Below, in pieces: positions 15,271 through 22,850 of a DNA stretch of 35,721 bases. Below the pieces are notes generated by a model. That model saw only the letters and a list, made by a program, of their open reading frames with translations. It had not been told where the DNA came from and searched no databases. The stretch covers positions 1-35,721 of the forward strand of contig NZ_CAJYMD010000018.1 in the NCBI RefSeq assembly GCF_913776015.1, read 5' to 3'. A program made the position numbers and the translations under genes. Numbering within the stretch: position 1 is the first letter of the stretch; each line of letters starts with the position of its first letter. The stretch comes from an uncultured Oxalicibacterium sp. (GTDB lineage: Bacteria > Pseudomonadota > Gammaproteobacteria > Burkholderiales > Burkholderiaceae_D).

Positions 15271-16548
15271 TTACTGTGCGCTGGTGGCTTGTTCCGCTTT
15301 GGCCTGCACAGGAACGGCAACTTGTGCCGGTTTGGCAGGACCGATGTCTTGCAAACCGGCGACACGCGCATCCATGGCGACTGTTTCCGGATTGACGGTG
15401 TCGTTCGGACGAATGCGTTGCAGACCGTTGACAACGATGCGCTCATCCTTCTTCAAACCATCGCGTACCACACGCAAGCCTTCGGTCATCGGGCCAAGCA
15501 CAACCTGGCGATAGACGGCCTTGTTGTCGTCGCCAACGACCATCACGTATTTCTTGTCCTGATCGGTACCTACTGCGCGGTCATCGATCAGCAAGGCGTT
15601 CTTGGTGTTCGCATCACCGGTACGCACACGTGCGTACATGCCTGGCATCAGCGTGCCATCGGCGTTGTCGAATACGGCGCGTACGCGAATCGTGCCCGAA
15701 CCCGTATCGAGACGATTGTCGAAAGATTGCACGTGACCAATTCGCGGATAACCGGCTTCGCTGGTCAGGCCGATCGCCACCGGAATGCGCTGCACGCCGG
15801 AATTACCTGCCGTACCGGCACTGGCGTAACGAATATAGGTCGGCTCGTCGACTTCGAAGTTGACGTAGACCGGAGACACCGATACGACGGTCGTTAGCAC
15901 CGGTGCCGTGCCACCGTTACCGACCAGGTTGCCGACTGTGATTTCTGCACGCGAGACACGACCGGCAACGGGTGCCGTGATTTCCGTGTACTGCAGATTC
16001 AAACGTGCGGTTTGTACGGCAGCTTCCGTTGCCTTCAGGTTGGCTTCCGCTTCCTGATGCGCATTTTCACGCTCGTCGAGTTCACGCTTGGCAACGGCAC
16101 GGTCTTCGATCAGGCGACGCGTACGATCCAGTTCTGTACGCGCCAAGGCTGCGCGTGCCTGCGCACCTGCGCGTGCAGCTTCGGCACGTGCGAGTTCGGC
16201 TTTGTACGGACGTTGATCGATGGTGAAGAGCAGATCACCTTTTTTGACGAGCTGACCATCCTTGAAATGCACGGCCTCGATTGTGCCGGATACACGCGGA
16301 CGAATCTCGACACGTTCGATGGCTTCCACGCGTCCCGAGAAATCGTCCCATTCGGTGACGGAACGCTCAATCACGTTGGCAACGGTCACCGTTACGGGTG
16401 GCGGTGCTGCCGCAGCACTTTTCTCCGCATGGCCGGAAAAGGAAATCGTGGCGGCACCAGCCACCAGCAACAGGCTGACGGCAATAGCGATGGTGCGACG
16501 TGAAAATTGGGAAGAAATCAGTCGCGAAGGAGCATTTTTGTTGGGCAT
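15271..16548 (-). CDS. RND efflux periplasmic adaptor subunit
   Basis: The protein has 425 residues from ATG 16548; the frame is open 90 bases further upstream, but an AGGA about 8 bases before 16548 and the position of the signal sequence support this start. After a basic N-terminus there is a hydrophobic export segment (about 22-40). Then come a beta-barrel/lipoyl part (Val-Glu-Ile-Arg-Pro-Arg-Val-Ser-Gly-Thr-Ile), an Ala/Arg/Glu-rich coiled-coil hairpin (about 110-180), the second lipoyl half (Ile-Thr-Ala-Pro-Val-Ala-Gly-Arg-Val) and beta domains. The Ala/Gln-rich C-terminal tail is poorly conserved. It links the inner-membrane permease, 37 bases downstream, to the outer-membrane duct. Confidence 0.94.
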   Translation of the reverse strand: MPNKNAPSRLISSQFSRRTIAIAVSLLLVAGAATISFSGHAEKSAAAAPPPVTVTVANVIERSVTEWDDFSGRVEAIERVEIRPRVSGTIEAVHFKDGQLVKKGDLLFTIDQRPYKAELARAEAARAGAQARAALARTELDRTRRLIEDRAVAKRELDERENAHQEAEANLKATEAAVQTARLNLQYTEITAPVAGRVSRAEITVGNLVGNGGTAPVLTTVVSVSPVYVNFEVDEPTYIRYASAGTAGNSGVQRIPVAIGLTSEAGYPRIGHVQSFDNRLDTGSGTIRVRAVFDNADGTLMPGMYARVRTGDANTKNALLIDDRAVGTDQDKKYVMVVGDDNKAVYRQVVLGPMTEGLRVVRDGLKKDERIVVNGLQRIRPNDTVNPETVAMDARVAGLQDIGPAKPAQVAVPVQAKAEQATSAQ

Positions 16549-16654
16549 GATGAATCCTGTCGAAAACAATGCAAAGAAAGAAAAAGGCAAAGCGAGACCC
16601 AGGCGTGCCATAAAGGGGCAAGCCAAGAAAAGAAACATTAGGAAATCAGCAGTA

Positions 16655-16683
16655 CATCGATGGCGCGCAGGGCGTCATCGATG
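16655..16683. repeat. Repeated palindrome (catcgatg) hairpin
   Basis: The 8-base palindrome catcgatg occurs at 16655-16662 and 16676-16683, with partly complementary GC-rich bases between, so a hairpin can form. It lies between the small gene and the RND adaptor gene and could affect readthrough or processing. There is no T-run. Confidence 0.4.
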
Positions 16684-16749
16684 CATCAGGAAAAGTAGGC
16701 TAGATGCGACATCGAAAAGCGTTGGCAGACATGTTGGGCAATCCGACCA

Positions 16750-16935
16750 TCAATGCGCGGCGTTCATCAACAACTGGCCGAGGTTGCCCAGCGAAATGGT
16801 CGCGGCAGCCTGAAGCGAACCACCGCTCAACGCACTGTCATACAACAGTTCCGTCACTTCACCGCTACGCACGGCAGCGGAAAGCAGGAAGGAACCGGCA
16901 GCGAGTGCCGTAACTTGGTATATTCTCTTTTTCAT
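16750..16935 (-). CDS. Small exported or membrane peptide upstream of RND operon
   Basis: The ORF encodes 61 residues from ATG 16935, where GGGGAGC lies six bases upstream. A longer in-frame extension to 17103 exists but would run into the predicted operator region. The product has a Lys-Lys-Arg start, a hydrophobic segment (about 8-22, Thr-Ala-Leu-Ala-Ala-Gly..Phe-Leu-Leu-Ser-Ala-Ala) and a second, weaker hydrophobic Ala/Leu/Gly stretch (about 41-60). It may be exported or inserted in the membrane. No family is recognised. It is co-directional with the RND operon and lies between its predicted promoter and the adaptor gene, so it is probably on the same transcript. A leader-peptide or accessory role is inference. 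Confidence 0.6.
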   Translation of the reverse strand: MKKRIYQVTALAAGSFLLSAAVRSGEVTELLYDSALSGGSLQAAATISLGNLGQLLMNAAH

Positions 16936-17106
16936 TTGAAGCTCCCCGGCAATTGCGCTGCAGCATGTTATCCAACAGGAAAGATGCCGCAACGACCTGT
17001 TACCTCGACTGTGTTTTGAATGTAAATGGCAGTAACCGATACCGGCAAAAACCCCTTCTCGCCTCGGCACACTGCCTGAAATGACAAAAATTGCAGCGTA
17101 CATTCA

Positions 17107-17136
17107 CATATTTCGTATTGATCACTACGAAATATG
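17107..17136. promoter_or_regulatory. Perfect 11-bp inverted repeat, probable TetR operator
   Basis: Bases 17107-17117 (catatttcgta) and 17126-17136 (tacgaaatatg) are exact complements around 8 bases. The site lies between the divergent TetR gene and the efflux operon. It begins at about the +1 position of a predicted minus-strand promoter, so a bound dimer would block transcription of the efflux genes. TetR-family regulators typically bind such dyads. Confidence 0.75.
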
Positions 17137-17142
17137 CTTGAG

Positions 17143-17171
17143 ACTTTAGTCAGCCTGAACTAAGCTGTCAA
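17143..17171 (-). promoter_or_regulatory. Predicted sigma-70 promoter for the small gene and RND operon
   Basis: Read on the minus strand, a perfect TTGACA -35 (complement of 17166-17171) is followed after 17 bases by TAAAGT as -10 (complement of 17143-17148). Predicted start is near 17136, at the edge of the perfect inverted repeat. Confidence 0.6.
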
Positions 17172-17179
17172 GAAGTTTT

Positions 17180-17193
17180 ATAACGATCGCTAT
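17180..17193. promoter_or_regulatory. Second dyad at the TetR start codon
   Basis: The 14 bases ataacgatcgctat form a near-perfect palindrome centred on cgatcg and overlap the ATG at 17192. It could be a second binding site used for autoregulation. The sequence differs from the larger dyad, so the link is uncertain. Confidence 0.35.
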
Positions 17194-17821
17194 GAAAATG
17201 GAAGAAGTGACCCAAAAACCACGCAAAAAGTCCGGCCGACCTTTGTCGTTCGACCGTGAGGCTGCGCTCGAACGCGCCATGCTGGTGTTTTGGCGTTTCG
17301 GTTACGAAGCCGCTTCGCTGCAGGAATTGACTTCCGCCATGGGCATCACGCCGCCCAGTCTTTACGCGGCCTTTGGCGACAAGGAAAAACTTTATCTGGA
17401 AGCCGTCGAACGTTATTCGGCGCGCAATTGCCATACGGTGGAATGCCTGTTCGCACAAGCGCCCACGGCACGCGACGGCATCGAACGACTGCTGCAAAGC
17501 GCGGCCATCGAAATGACCTGCCCCAGCCATCCTCCCGGCTGTCTGGTTGCTTCTTCAGCCATGAATTGCTCGGCTTCCGCTGCACACGTACAGGAAGTGG
17601 TCAGCGAATGTCGCGAAGACATGACCAGCCTGATCCGTGCCCGTCTTGATCAGGCGATCGCTGATGGCGAACTCCCCAATGACACCAATGCCGGTGTGCT
17701 TGCTGCATTCTTCAATACCATATTGCAGGGATTGTCTACCGAAGCGCGCGATACCGGCGGTGACCGCGACCAGTTACTTGCCATTGTCAAAACGGCCATG
17801 CAGGCCTGGCCAAAAAAGTAA
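17192..17821 (+). CDS. TetR/AcrR family transcriptional repressor
   Basis: The protein has 209 residues. The N-terminal helix-turn-helix (about 20-70) is typical: Gly-Arg-Pro, then Ala-Met-Leu-Val-Phe-Trp-Arg-Phe-Gly-Tyr-Glu-Ala-Ala-Ser, Leu..Ala-Met-Gly-Ile-Thr-Pro-Pro-Ser-Leu-Tyr-Ala-Ala-Phe-Gly-Asp-Lys-Glu. The ligand-binding part has six cysteines in all (80, 85, 110, 117, 126, 140), with a Cys-Pro..Pro-Pro-Gly-Cys-Leu segment common in one TetR subgroup. The gene is divergent from the RND operon with a perfect inverted repeat between them, the standard arrangement for a local efflux repressor. No good ribosome binding site precedes ATG 17192 or the in-frame ATG at 17198, so the exact start is uncertain. 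Confidence 0.9.
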   Translation: MKMEEVTQKPRKKSGRPLSFDREAALERAMLVFWRFGYEAASLQELTSAMGITPPSLYAAFGDKEKLYLEAVERYSARNCHTVECLFAQAPTARDGIERLLQSAAIEMTCPSHPPGCLVASSAMNCSASAAHVQEVVSECREDMTSLIRARLDQAIADGELPNDTNAGVLAAFFNTILQGLSTEARDTGGDRDQLLAIVKTAMQAWPKK

Positions 17822-17910
17822 GTCATTTTTTGCATTAGCGTATTCGACTTAACGCCCCATTAACGGCGGCATCGATAGCGTACGGGCTTCGTCATTGACG
17901 TTTGCCCGAC

Positions 17911-19599
17911 ATGAAATCGTCCACTTTTTCTGCCCGGATTCTTCTTGCTGACACGACCAGTCGTGGCTGGCTTGGTTATCGCCCCAGCATGTCGGTCGAA
18001 TGGCTGGCCGTGCTGACCAGTCTGTTCTTCAGCCTCACGGCCAACCATCTTTTCTTCCACACGGTTTTCGAACAGGCTAGCTGGTCTGCGCCGAAAACCT
18101 GGCTATTGGCAGCGTGTCTATTCATCGCCGTGACAGCCGCACACACGGCACTCTTGCTATGCCTGCTGGCACGCTGGAATGCCAAGATACTTGTCAGCGC
18201 ATTACTCTTGGCAACAGCCGCTGCCGCGTACTACATGAACCGTTACACCATCTTCTTCAATGGCGAGATGGTGCGTAATATTTTGCGAACCGATGTGCGC
18301 GAAGCGTCCGAACTGCTGTCGCTGAACATGTTCGTGCATATCCTGATCATGGGCGGCTTGCCCGCATTACTGGTCTGGCGTGTTCAACTCACGCAAAGAC
18401 CGTGGAAGCGCACATGGCTGATTCGTCCCGCCAGCATCGTGGTGGCGGTCGTGATTTCCGTCGTCGCCGTACTAGCCGTGTTCCAGGATTTTTCCTCGAT
18501 CATGCGCAACCAGAAAGAAGCGCGCTTCCTGATCATGCCCGGTGCCTACCTCACCTCGTTCGCACGCGTCCTCGCCAGCGATGGCAATGCCGCTACGCGC
18601 AAACGCATTCCGATTAGTGAAGACGCAAAACTCGGTGCCTTCTGGGGACAACAGCGCAAACCCATGCTGTTCGTGCTGGTCGTCGGCGAAACGACGCGTG
18701 CCGCCGACTGGGGATTGAACGGTTATGCACGCGACACCACGCCCGAACTTGGCAAGCGCAATGTATTCAATTTCAGTCGAGCCACCTCGTGCGGCACCAA
18801 TACCGAAGTCTCGGTTCCCTGCATGTTCTCGCCCTATGGCCGACACAACTACAACGAAGACACGATCCGTTCGCATGAATCCTTGTTGCATATCATCGAC
18901 CATGCAGGCATCCCGACTGTATGGCGCGACAATCAATCCGGCTGCAAGGGTGTATGCGATGGCTTGACCTTGCGCCAGTTTGATAGCAACCAGAAATCCG
19001 CCTTATGCGATGGTGAGCGCTGCCTCGATGAAATCATGCTCGACGGTCTGGATGCCGAGCTACGCGAAGCCAAGGATGGCAATCTATTCCTTGTGCTGCA
19101 CCAACTCGGCAACCATGGTCCGGCCTATTACAAACGTTATCCAGCCGCAATGGCGACCTATACGCCGGCGTGCGATACGGCCGATCTCGGCAAATGCCAG
19201 CGTGAGCAAATCATCAACGCTTATGACAACGGCGTGCAGTACACCGACCACTTTCTGGCCAAGACCATCGACTGGTTGAAAACACAAAAACGTTACGACA
19301 CCGCCATGCTCTATCTGTCCGACCATGGCGAATCGCTCGGTGAGAACGGCATCTACCTGCATGGTCTGCCCTATTCGATTGCACCGAAAGAGCAGACACA
19401 AATTCCAATGGTGATGTGGATGTCGCCAGAATTCATGAGCGATTTCGGCATCCATCGCGATTGCCTTACGCAACGCGCGACTCAGGCGATCTCGCAAGAC
19501 CATCTGTTTCACACACTACTGGGTCTATTGCATATCGAGTCGCGTTATTACGACCCGGCCTGGGATGCATTTGCCGCTTGCAGAGCCGATCATGCCTGA
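17911..19599 (+). CDS. eptA: Phosphoethanolamine transferase (EptA/MCR-like)
   Basis: The protein has 562 residues from ATG 17911; a TTG at 17902 is an alternative, and neither has a strong ribosome binding site. Five membrane segments (about 29-49, 63-83, 89-108, 138-158, 171-191) precede a periplasmic alkaline-phosphatase-like domain. The catalytic set is present by alignment to MCR-1: Glu260, nucleophile Thr298 in Cys-Gly-Thr-Asn-Thr, His402, Asp471-His472 in Leu-Ser-Asp-His-Gly-Glu-Ser-Leu-Gly-Glu, and His484. Paired cysteines 294/304 and others are kept. The enzyme moves phosphoethanolamine from phosphatidylethanolamine to lipid A, which can lower polymyxin binding. The product is probably a chromosomal EptA rather than a mobile MCR, since no mobile element flanks it. 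The PAP2 gene follows after 90 bases. Confidence 0.92.
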   Translation: MKSSTFSARILLADTTSRGWLGYRPSMSVEWLAVLTSLFFSLTANHLFFHTVFEQASWSAPKTWLLAACLFIAVTAAHTALLLCLLARWNAKILVSALLLATAAAAYYMNRYTIFFNGEMVRNILRTDVREASELLSLNMFVHILIMGGLPALLVWRVQLTQRPWKRTWLIRPASIVVAVVISVVAVLAVFQDFSSIMRNQKEARFLIMPGAYLTSFARVLASDGNAATRKRIPISEDAKLGAFWGQQRKPMLFVLVVGETTRAADWGLNGYARDTTPELGKRNVFNFSRATSCGTNTEVSVPCMFSPYGRHNYNEDTIRSHESLLHIIDHAGIPTVWRDNQSGCKGVCDGLTLRQFDSNQKSALCDGERCLDEIMLDGLDAELREAKDGNLFLVLHQLGNHGPAYYKRYPAAMATYTPACDTADLGKCQREQIINAYDNGVQYTDHFLAKTIDWLKTQKRYDTAMLYLSDHGESLGENGIYLHGLPYSIAPKEQTQIPMVMWMSPEFMSDFGIHRDCLTQRATQAISQDHLFHTLLGLLHIESRYYDPAWDAFAACRADHA

Positions 19600-19689
19600 G
19601 CTTGTCCGTACCATCATGAACAACCGCACGTTTCTCATTCGCAGCCATTGCATCTAAGGCACTGCAACTGATGATTAGGCAAACCAACC

Positions 19690-20505
19690 ATGCGCCCAGA
19701 TAAAGCCGCGTCGCCGTTAATCCCATTTTTCGGCCGGCATGTGAATGCGCTTGTCATTGCGGCAATCGCGCTGATTCTGTTAAGTCGGGATGGACGGCTG
19801 GATTTTTATCTGGCGCGACTGGCGTTCGATCTGCCCAGCGGGACATTCCCGCTACGCGATGTCCCGCTGTTGGCCGTGTACGGACATGCGTGGCTCAAGA
19901 ATTTGACGACACTCGCCTGGCTGCTCTGCATGCCGATTGCCCTCGCCAGTGTGTGGCTGCGTCACTTGCACGGCTGGCGTACGGCACTCTTCAAATTCAT
20001 CCTGTATGCCGGCATGGCAGCTTGGGCCATACAAAGTCTTAAGGCAGCCAGTCCGCATGCATGTCCCTGGGATCTGGCTGAATTCGGTGGCTCGGCGAGC
20101 TGGTTTCCCTTACTCGATAACGTAAGCCTGAGTGCTGATGGCGGTCATTGCTGGCCGGGTGGACATGCTTCTGCCGGCTTCGCATTGGTAGCCGGTTGGT
20201 TTGCCGCACGCGATACACATCCGCGTATCGCGGCGATCATGTTGTGGCTTGGTCTGGCAATGGGCAGCTTGATGGGCACCATACAGATGCTGCGCGGCGC
20301 ACATTTCCTTACGCACAACTTGTGGAGTCTGTGGATCGTTTGGGCAGTCTGTCTCGGCATGGAGATGCTCTGGCAGCTATCCACTTATGCGCTACAGGCA
20401 TTCAGAAAGAGGAGCCAGGCTGCTTCAGAAACGCCTGCTCTTCCGCAGTGGATTCCCGCTCCAGAATCGCATTGCGATGCGGGAAGCGTCCAAAGCGCGC
20501 AATGA
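19690..20505 (+). CDS. PAP2-family membrane phosphatase
   Basis: The protein has 271 residues with about six membrane segments. PAP2 motifs are present in divergent form: Lys118...Cys-Pro-Trp (118-127) at motif 1, Pro-Gly-Gly-His-Ala-Ser-Ala-Gly (156-163) at motif 2 with His159, and Arg202-Gly-Ala-His-Phe-Leu-Thr-His209 at motif 3. The last ~35 residues are hydrophilic and lie in the overlap with the convergent DUF924 gene. PAP2 proteins next to eptA are proposed to act on lipid A or undecaprenyl/lipid phosphates; which one applies here cannot be told. Same direction as eptA, so a two-gene envelope-modification unit is likely. Confidence 0.85.
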   Translation: MRPDKAASPLIPFFGRHVNALVIAAIALILLSRDGRLDFYLARLAFDLPSGTFPLRDVPLLAVYGHAWLKNLTTLAWLLCMPIALASVWLRHLHGWRTALFKFILYAGMAAWAIQSLKAASPHACPWDLAEFGGSASWFPLLDNVSLSADGGHCWPGGHASAGFALVAGWFAARDTHPRIAAIMLWLGLAMGSLMGTIQMLRGAHFLTHNLWSLWIVWAVCLGMEMLWQLSTYALQAFRKRSQAASETPALPQWIPAPESHCDAGSVQSAQ

Positions 20506-21004
20506 TATCGCGATGACGTTGCGCAAAATCGACAAAGCCTGCAAAGGTTTTCTTCTGCTCTTCAGGCACCTCACGCAGCAATTGCTCGAACAGGAATACT
20601 GAACGCTGCTGATCGGCGAGCGATTCGGAATGTTCTAGCGGCAGATAAAGAAACACGCGCTCGATCGGACGCAAGGTATTGTCCATGCCGCGCTCCAATG
20701 CATGCAGTGTCCAGCGCAATGCCAGCGTGTCGAACGCAAAGGATTCCGGCAAGCCGCGATACATATTGCGCGGAAACTGGTCTGCCAGCAGCACCATTGC
20801 CAATACCCCATGCGGCGTCGCCGCCCAGTCGTCCAGATCGCCACGTGCGACAGCTTCCGTACTGCTTTCAAAACGACGACGGATTTCCTGATCCGCGTGC
20901 TCGTCCTTGGACCACCACAGCTTGCTTTTTTCTTCGGCAGTCGTCGCGTCATCCTTGCTGGTGCCGAACCAGAAGGTCAGTATCGATTCCGGTGTTTCTG
21001 TCAC
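20402..21004 (-). CDS. DUF924 family protein
   Basis: The protein has 200 residues starting at GTG 21004, chosen because GGAG lies six bases upstream and because the family normally begins just before Ile-Leu-Thr-Phe-Trp-Phe-Gly, present here at 8-14. Conserved features follow: Leu-Trp-Trp, Asp..Ile-Arg-Arg-Arg-Phe, Val-Leu-Leu-Leu-like and Ala-Asp-Gln-Phe-Pro-Arg-Asn-Met-Tyr-Arg-Gly near 80-92, a Phe-Leu-Tyr-Leu-Pro-Leu-Glu-His-Ser-Glu motif, and the C-terminal Arg-Phe-Gly-Arg-Phe-Pro-His-Arg-Asn. The fold is TPR-like and soluble; function is not established. The 3' end overlaps the PAP2 gene by 104 bases, tail to tail. Confidence 0.92.
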   Translation of the reverse strand: MTETPESILTFWFGTSKDDATTAEEKSKLWWSKDEHADQEIRRRFESSTEAVARGDLDDWAATPHGVLAMVLLADQFPRNMYRGLPESFAFDTLALRWTLHALERGMDNTLRPIERVFLYLPLEHSESLADQQRSVFLFEQLLREVPEEQKKTFAGFVDFAQRHRDIIARFGRFPHRNAILERESTAEEQAFLKQPGSSF

Positions 21005-21375
21005 AGTGTGCTCCGTCTTCTTGATCCTATTGCTGACTCTCATGACTGCAGTGGCACGGCGAACCGTGTTGCAATTTGACGTTTTCCTGAAGGTCATACG
21101 CAGAAATAGCGGTAACCTCGAAAACCGTTACCGATCATGCCGGGTATTGCAGGCAATCGCAATAGATCGCAACGACCTCTTTTATGGCGCAGCAAGCGGA
21201 TGTACGGCAGCGCACATCCGACATCAAAAATTTATCCATGCATCAACCTTTTGCGGTAAATACTCTTCCGTACGCGCGCGTATACATAGGACTGCCAGTA
21301 CAACACGTGCCCAGCGCAGTTGCCCGCATTTGATCGCACTTGCAAACACGCACCAGAATGAAAACAGGACCCACC
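21005..21375. other. Divergent intergenic region with two hairpins
   Basis: No gene is seen in these 371 bases. Two 7-bp inverted repeats are present: 21110-21116 with 21127-21133 (cggtaac/gttaccg) and 21197-21203 with 21214-21220 (cggatgt/acatccg). Neither has a T-run. The region should hold the promoters for the DUF924 gene and the phospholipase D-like gene. Confidence 0.4.
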
Positions 21376-22785
21376 ATGTCTGCCGCCCACCCTCTTCCGA
21401 TTCCGCACTCTTGCCGACGCATGTTGCTTTCGCTGTGCGCGGTCGTGGTGTGCCTGTCGATCAGTGCCTGTGCCTCACTGCCCGATGTCAGTTATCTCAA
21501 TACACGTCTGGATGCACAAGCCACGCCGACCATCAAGACGGCCAGCGGCGCCCTCCCTGATACCAAGGCCGAATCGCTGCTGGCCAAACGTCTGCGTCGC
21601 GACAAGGTCGATCTGCCGCAACTGGCAGCGCTTGAAGAAGCCGCTACCGGTAGCCCGCTTATCGCCGGCAATGAACTGACCCTGCTGAACGACGGCCCCG
21701 AAACCATCAAGGCGATGACCGCTGCCATTCGTGCGGCCAAGGACCACGTCAATCTCGAAACCTACATCTTCGGCAAGGAAGGTCTGGGGCAGGAATTCGC
21801 CGACCTGCTGATCGAAAAGCAGAAAGAAGGCGTGCAGGTCAATCTGATCTATGACAGCGTGGGCTCGATGAGCACGCCGCCCGAATTCTTCCGCCGGCTG
21901 CGCGATGCGGGTGTCGCTGTGGTGGAATTCAATCCCATCAACCCTTTTGCCCGCTTCGGGCGCTGGAAACTCAACAACCGCGATCACCGCAAGATTCTGG
22001 TGGTCGATGGCAAGATCGCCTTCACGGGAGGCATCAACATCACCAACGAATATTCCTCTGGTTCCCTCTTCCGATCACGCAACAAGAATCACGAAGATTT
22101 GGGATGGCGCGATACGCACATCCGTGTCGAAGGCCCGGCAGTGGCCTCGTTCCAGTGGCTGTTCATGCAGACATGGGTAAGCCAGCGTAACGACAATCTG
22201 TCCGATCGCAATTACTTCCCGCCGCTGACGGCGGCCGGCAACAAGATTGTGCGTGTCATCGCCAGTGAGCCGGGCGGCGATTACGAGGTGTACAAGGCGT
22301 ATGTGCTGGCACTGCAGGAAGCGAAAAAAACCATCCACATCACCAATTCCTACTTCGTCCCTGATCGTCAGCTCATCGAAGCACTCACGGGCGCTGCCAA
22401 ACGTGGCGTGGACGTAAAGCTGGTCTTTCCCGGCATGTCGGATGCCAGCCTCGTCATGCATGCCGGCCGCTCGTTCTACAGTGAATTGCTGGCGTCGGGC
22501 GTGCGAATTTTTGAATTGCAGGCATCGGTACTGCATGCCAAAACCGCCGTCATCGACGGTTACTGGTGTACGGTCGGTTCAACCAACCTCGACATGCGCA
22601 GCTTTCTGCATAACAGCGAGGTCAACCTGATCGCGCTCGATCTGGAATTCGGCAAGATTATGGAAAGTGCCTTCCAGGAAGACTTGCGAAACTCCATCGA
22701 AATCACGACCGAAGAATGGGAAAAACGCCCCGCACAGGATCGCCTGCGTGAATGGTTTGCGCGACGCTTTGAATACTGGCTTTGA
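21376..22785 (+). CDS. Phospholipase D/cardiolipin synthase-like lipoprotein
   Basis: The protein has 469 residues from ATG 21376, chosen for AGGA seven bases upstream; in-frame TTG 21340 and ATG 21358 lie upstream but lack a site. A hydrophobic signal ends Ile-Ser-Ala-Cys with Cys32 as likely lipidated residue. Two HKD motifs are intact: His204-x-Lys206-x4-Asp211 followed by Gly-Gly-Ile-Asn-Ile, and His387-x-Lys389-x4-Asp394 followed by Gly-Ser-Thr-Asn-Leu-Asp. This is the bacterial cardiolipin synthase (ClsA/ClsB-like) architecture, which joins two phosphatidylglycerols or uses other alcohols. Lack of two N-terminal membrane helices and the presence of a lipobox set it apart from ClsA. Proximity to eptA and PAP2 fits an envelope lipid role. 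Confidence 0.87.
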   Translation: MSAAHPLPIPHSCRRMLLSLCAVVVCLSISACASLPDVSYLNTRLDAQATPTIKTASGALPDTKAESLLAKRLRRDKVDLPQLAALEEAATGSPLIAGNELTLLNDGPETIKAMTAAIRAAKDHVNLETYIFGKEGLGQEFADLLIEKQKEGVQVNLIYDSVGSMSTPPEFFRRLRDAGVAVVEFNPINPFARFGRWKLNNRDHRKILVVDGKIAFTGGINITNEYSSGSLFRSRNKNHEDLGWRDTHIRVEGPAVASFQWLFMQTWVSQRNDNLSDRNYFPPLTAAGNKIVRVIASEPGGDYEVYKAYVLALQEAKKTIHITNSYFVPDRQLIEALTGAAKRGVDVKLVFPGMSDASLVMHAGRSFYSELLASGVRIFELQASVLHAKTAVIDGYWCTVGSTNLDMRSFLHNSEVNLIALDLEFGKIMESAFQEDLRNSIEITTEEWEKRPAQDRLREWFARRFEYWL

Positions 22786-22850
22786 TGATTATGCGACGGC
22801 GGAAAAAAGGAAATTTGCCGAGAAAATGCGGCTAGAAAACAGGCAACGCG

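Noticed and set aside
16549-16638. Upstream extension of the RND adaptor to ATG 16638
   Set aside because: It would put a second hydrophobic stretch before the signal sequence and lacks a ribosome binding site, while ATG 16548 has AGGA.
17911-19599. Mobile colistin resistance gene (mcr)
   Set aside because: The enzyme family is the same, but there is no flanking insertion sequence and the gene sits among ordinary chromosomal genes, so a chromosomal eptA is the simpler reading.
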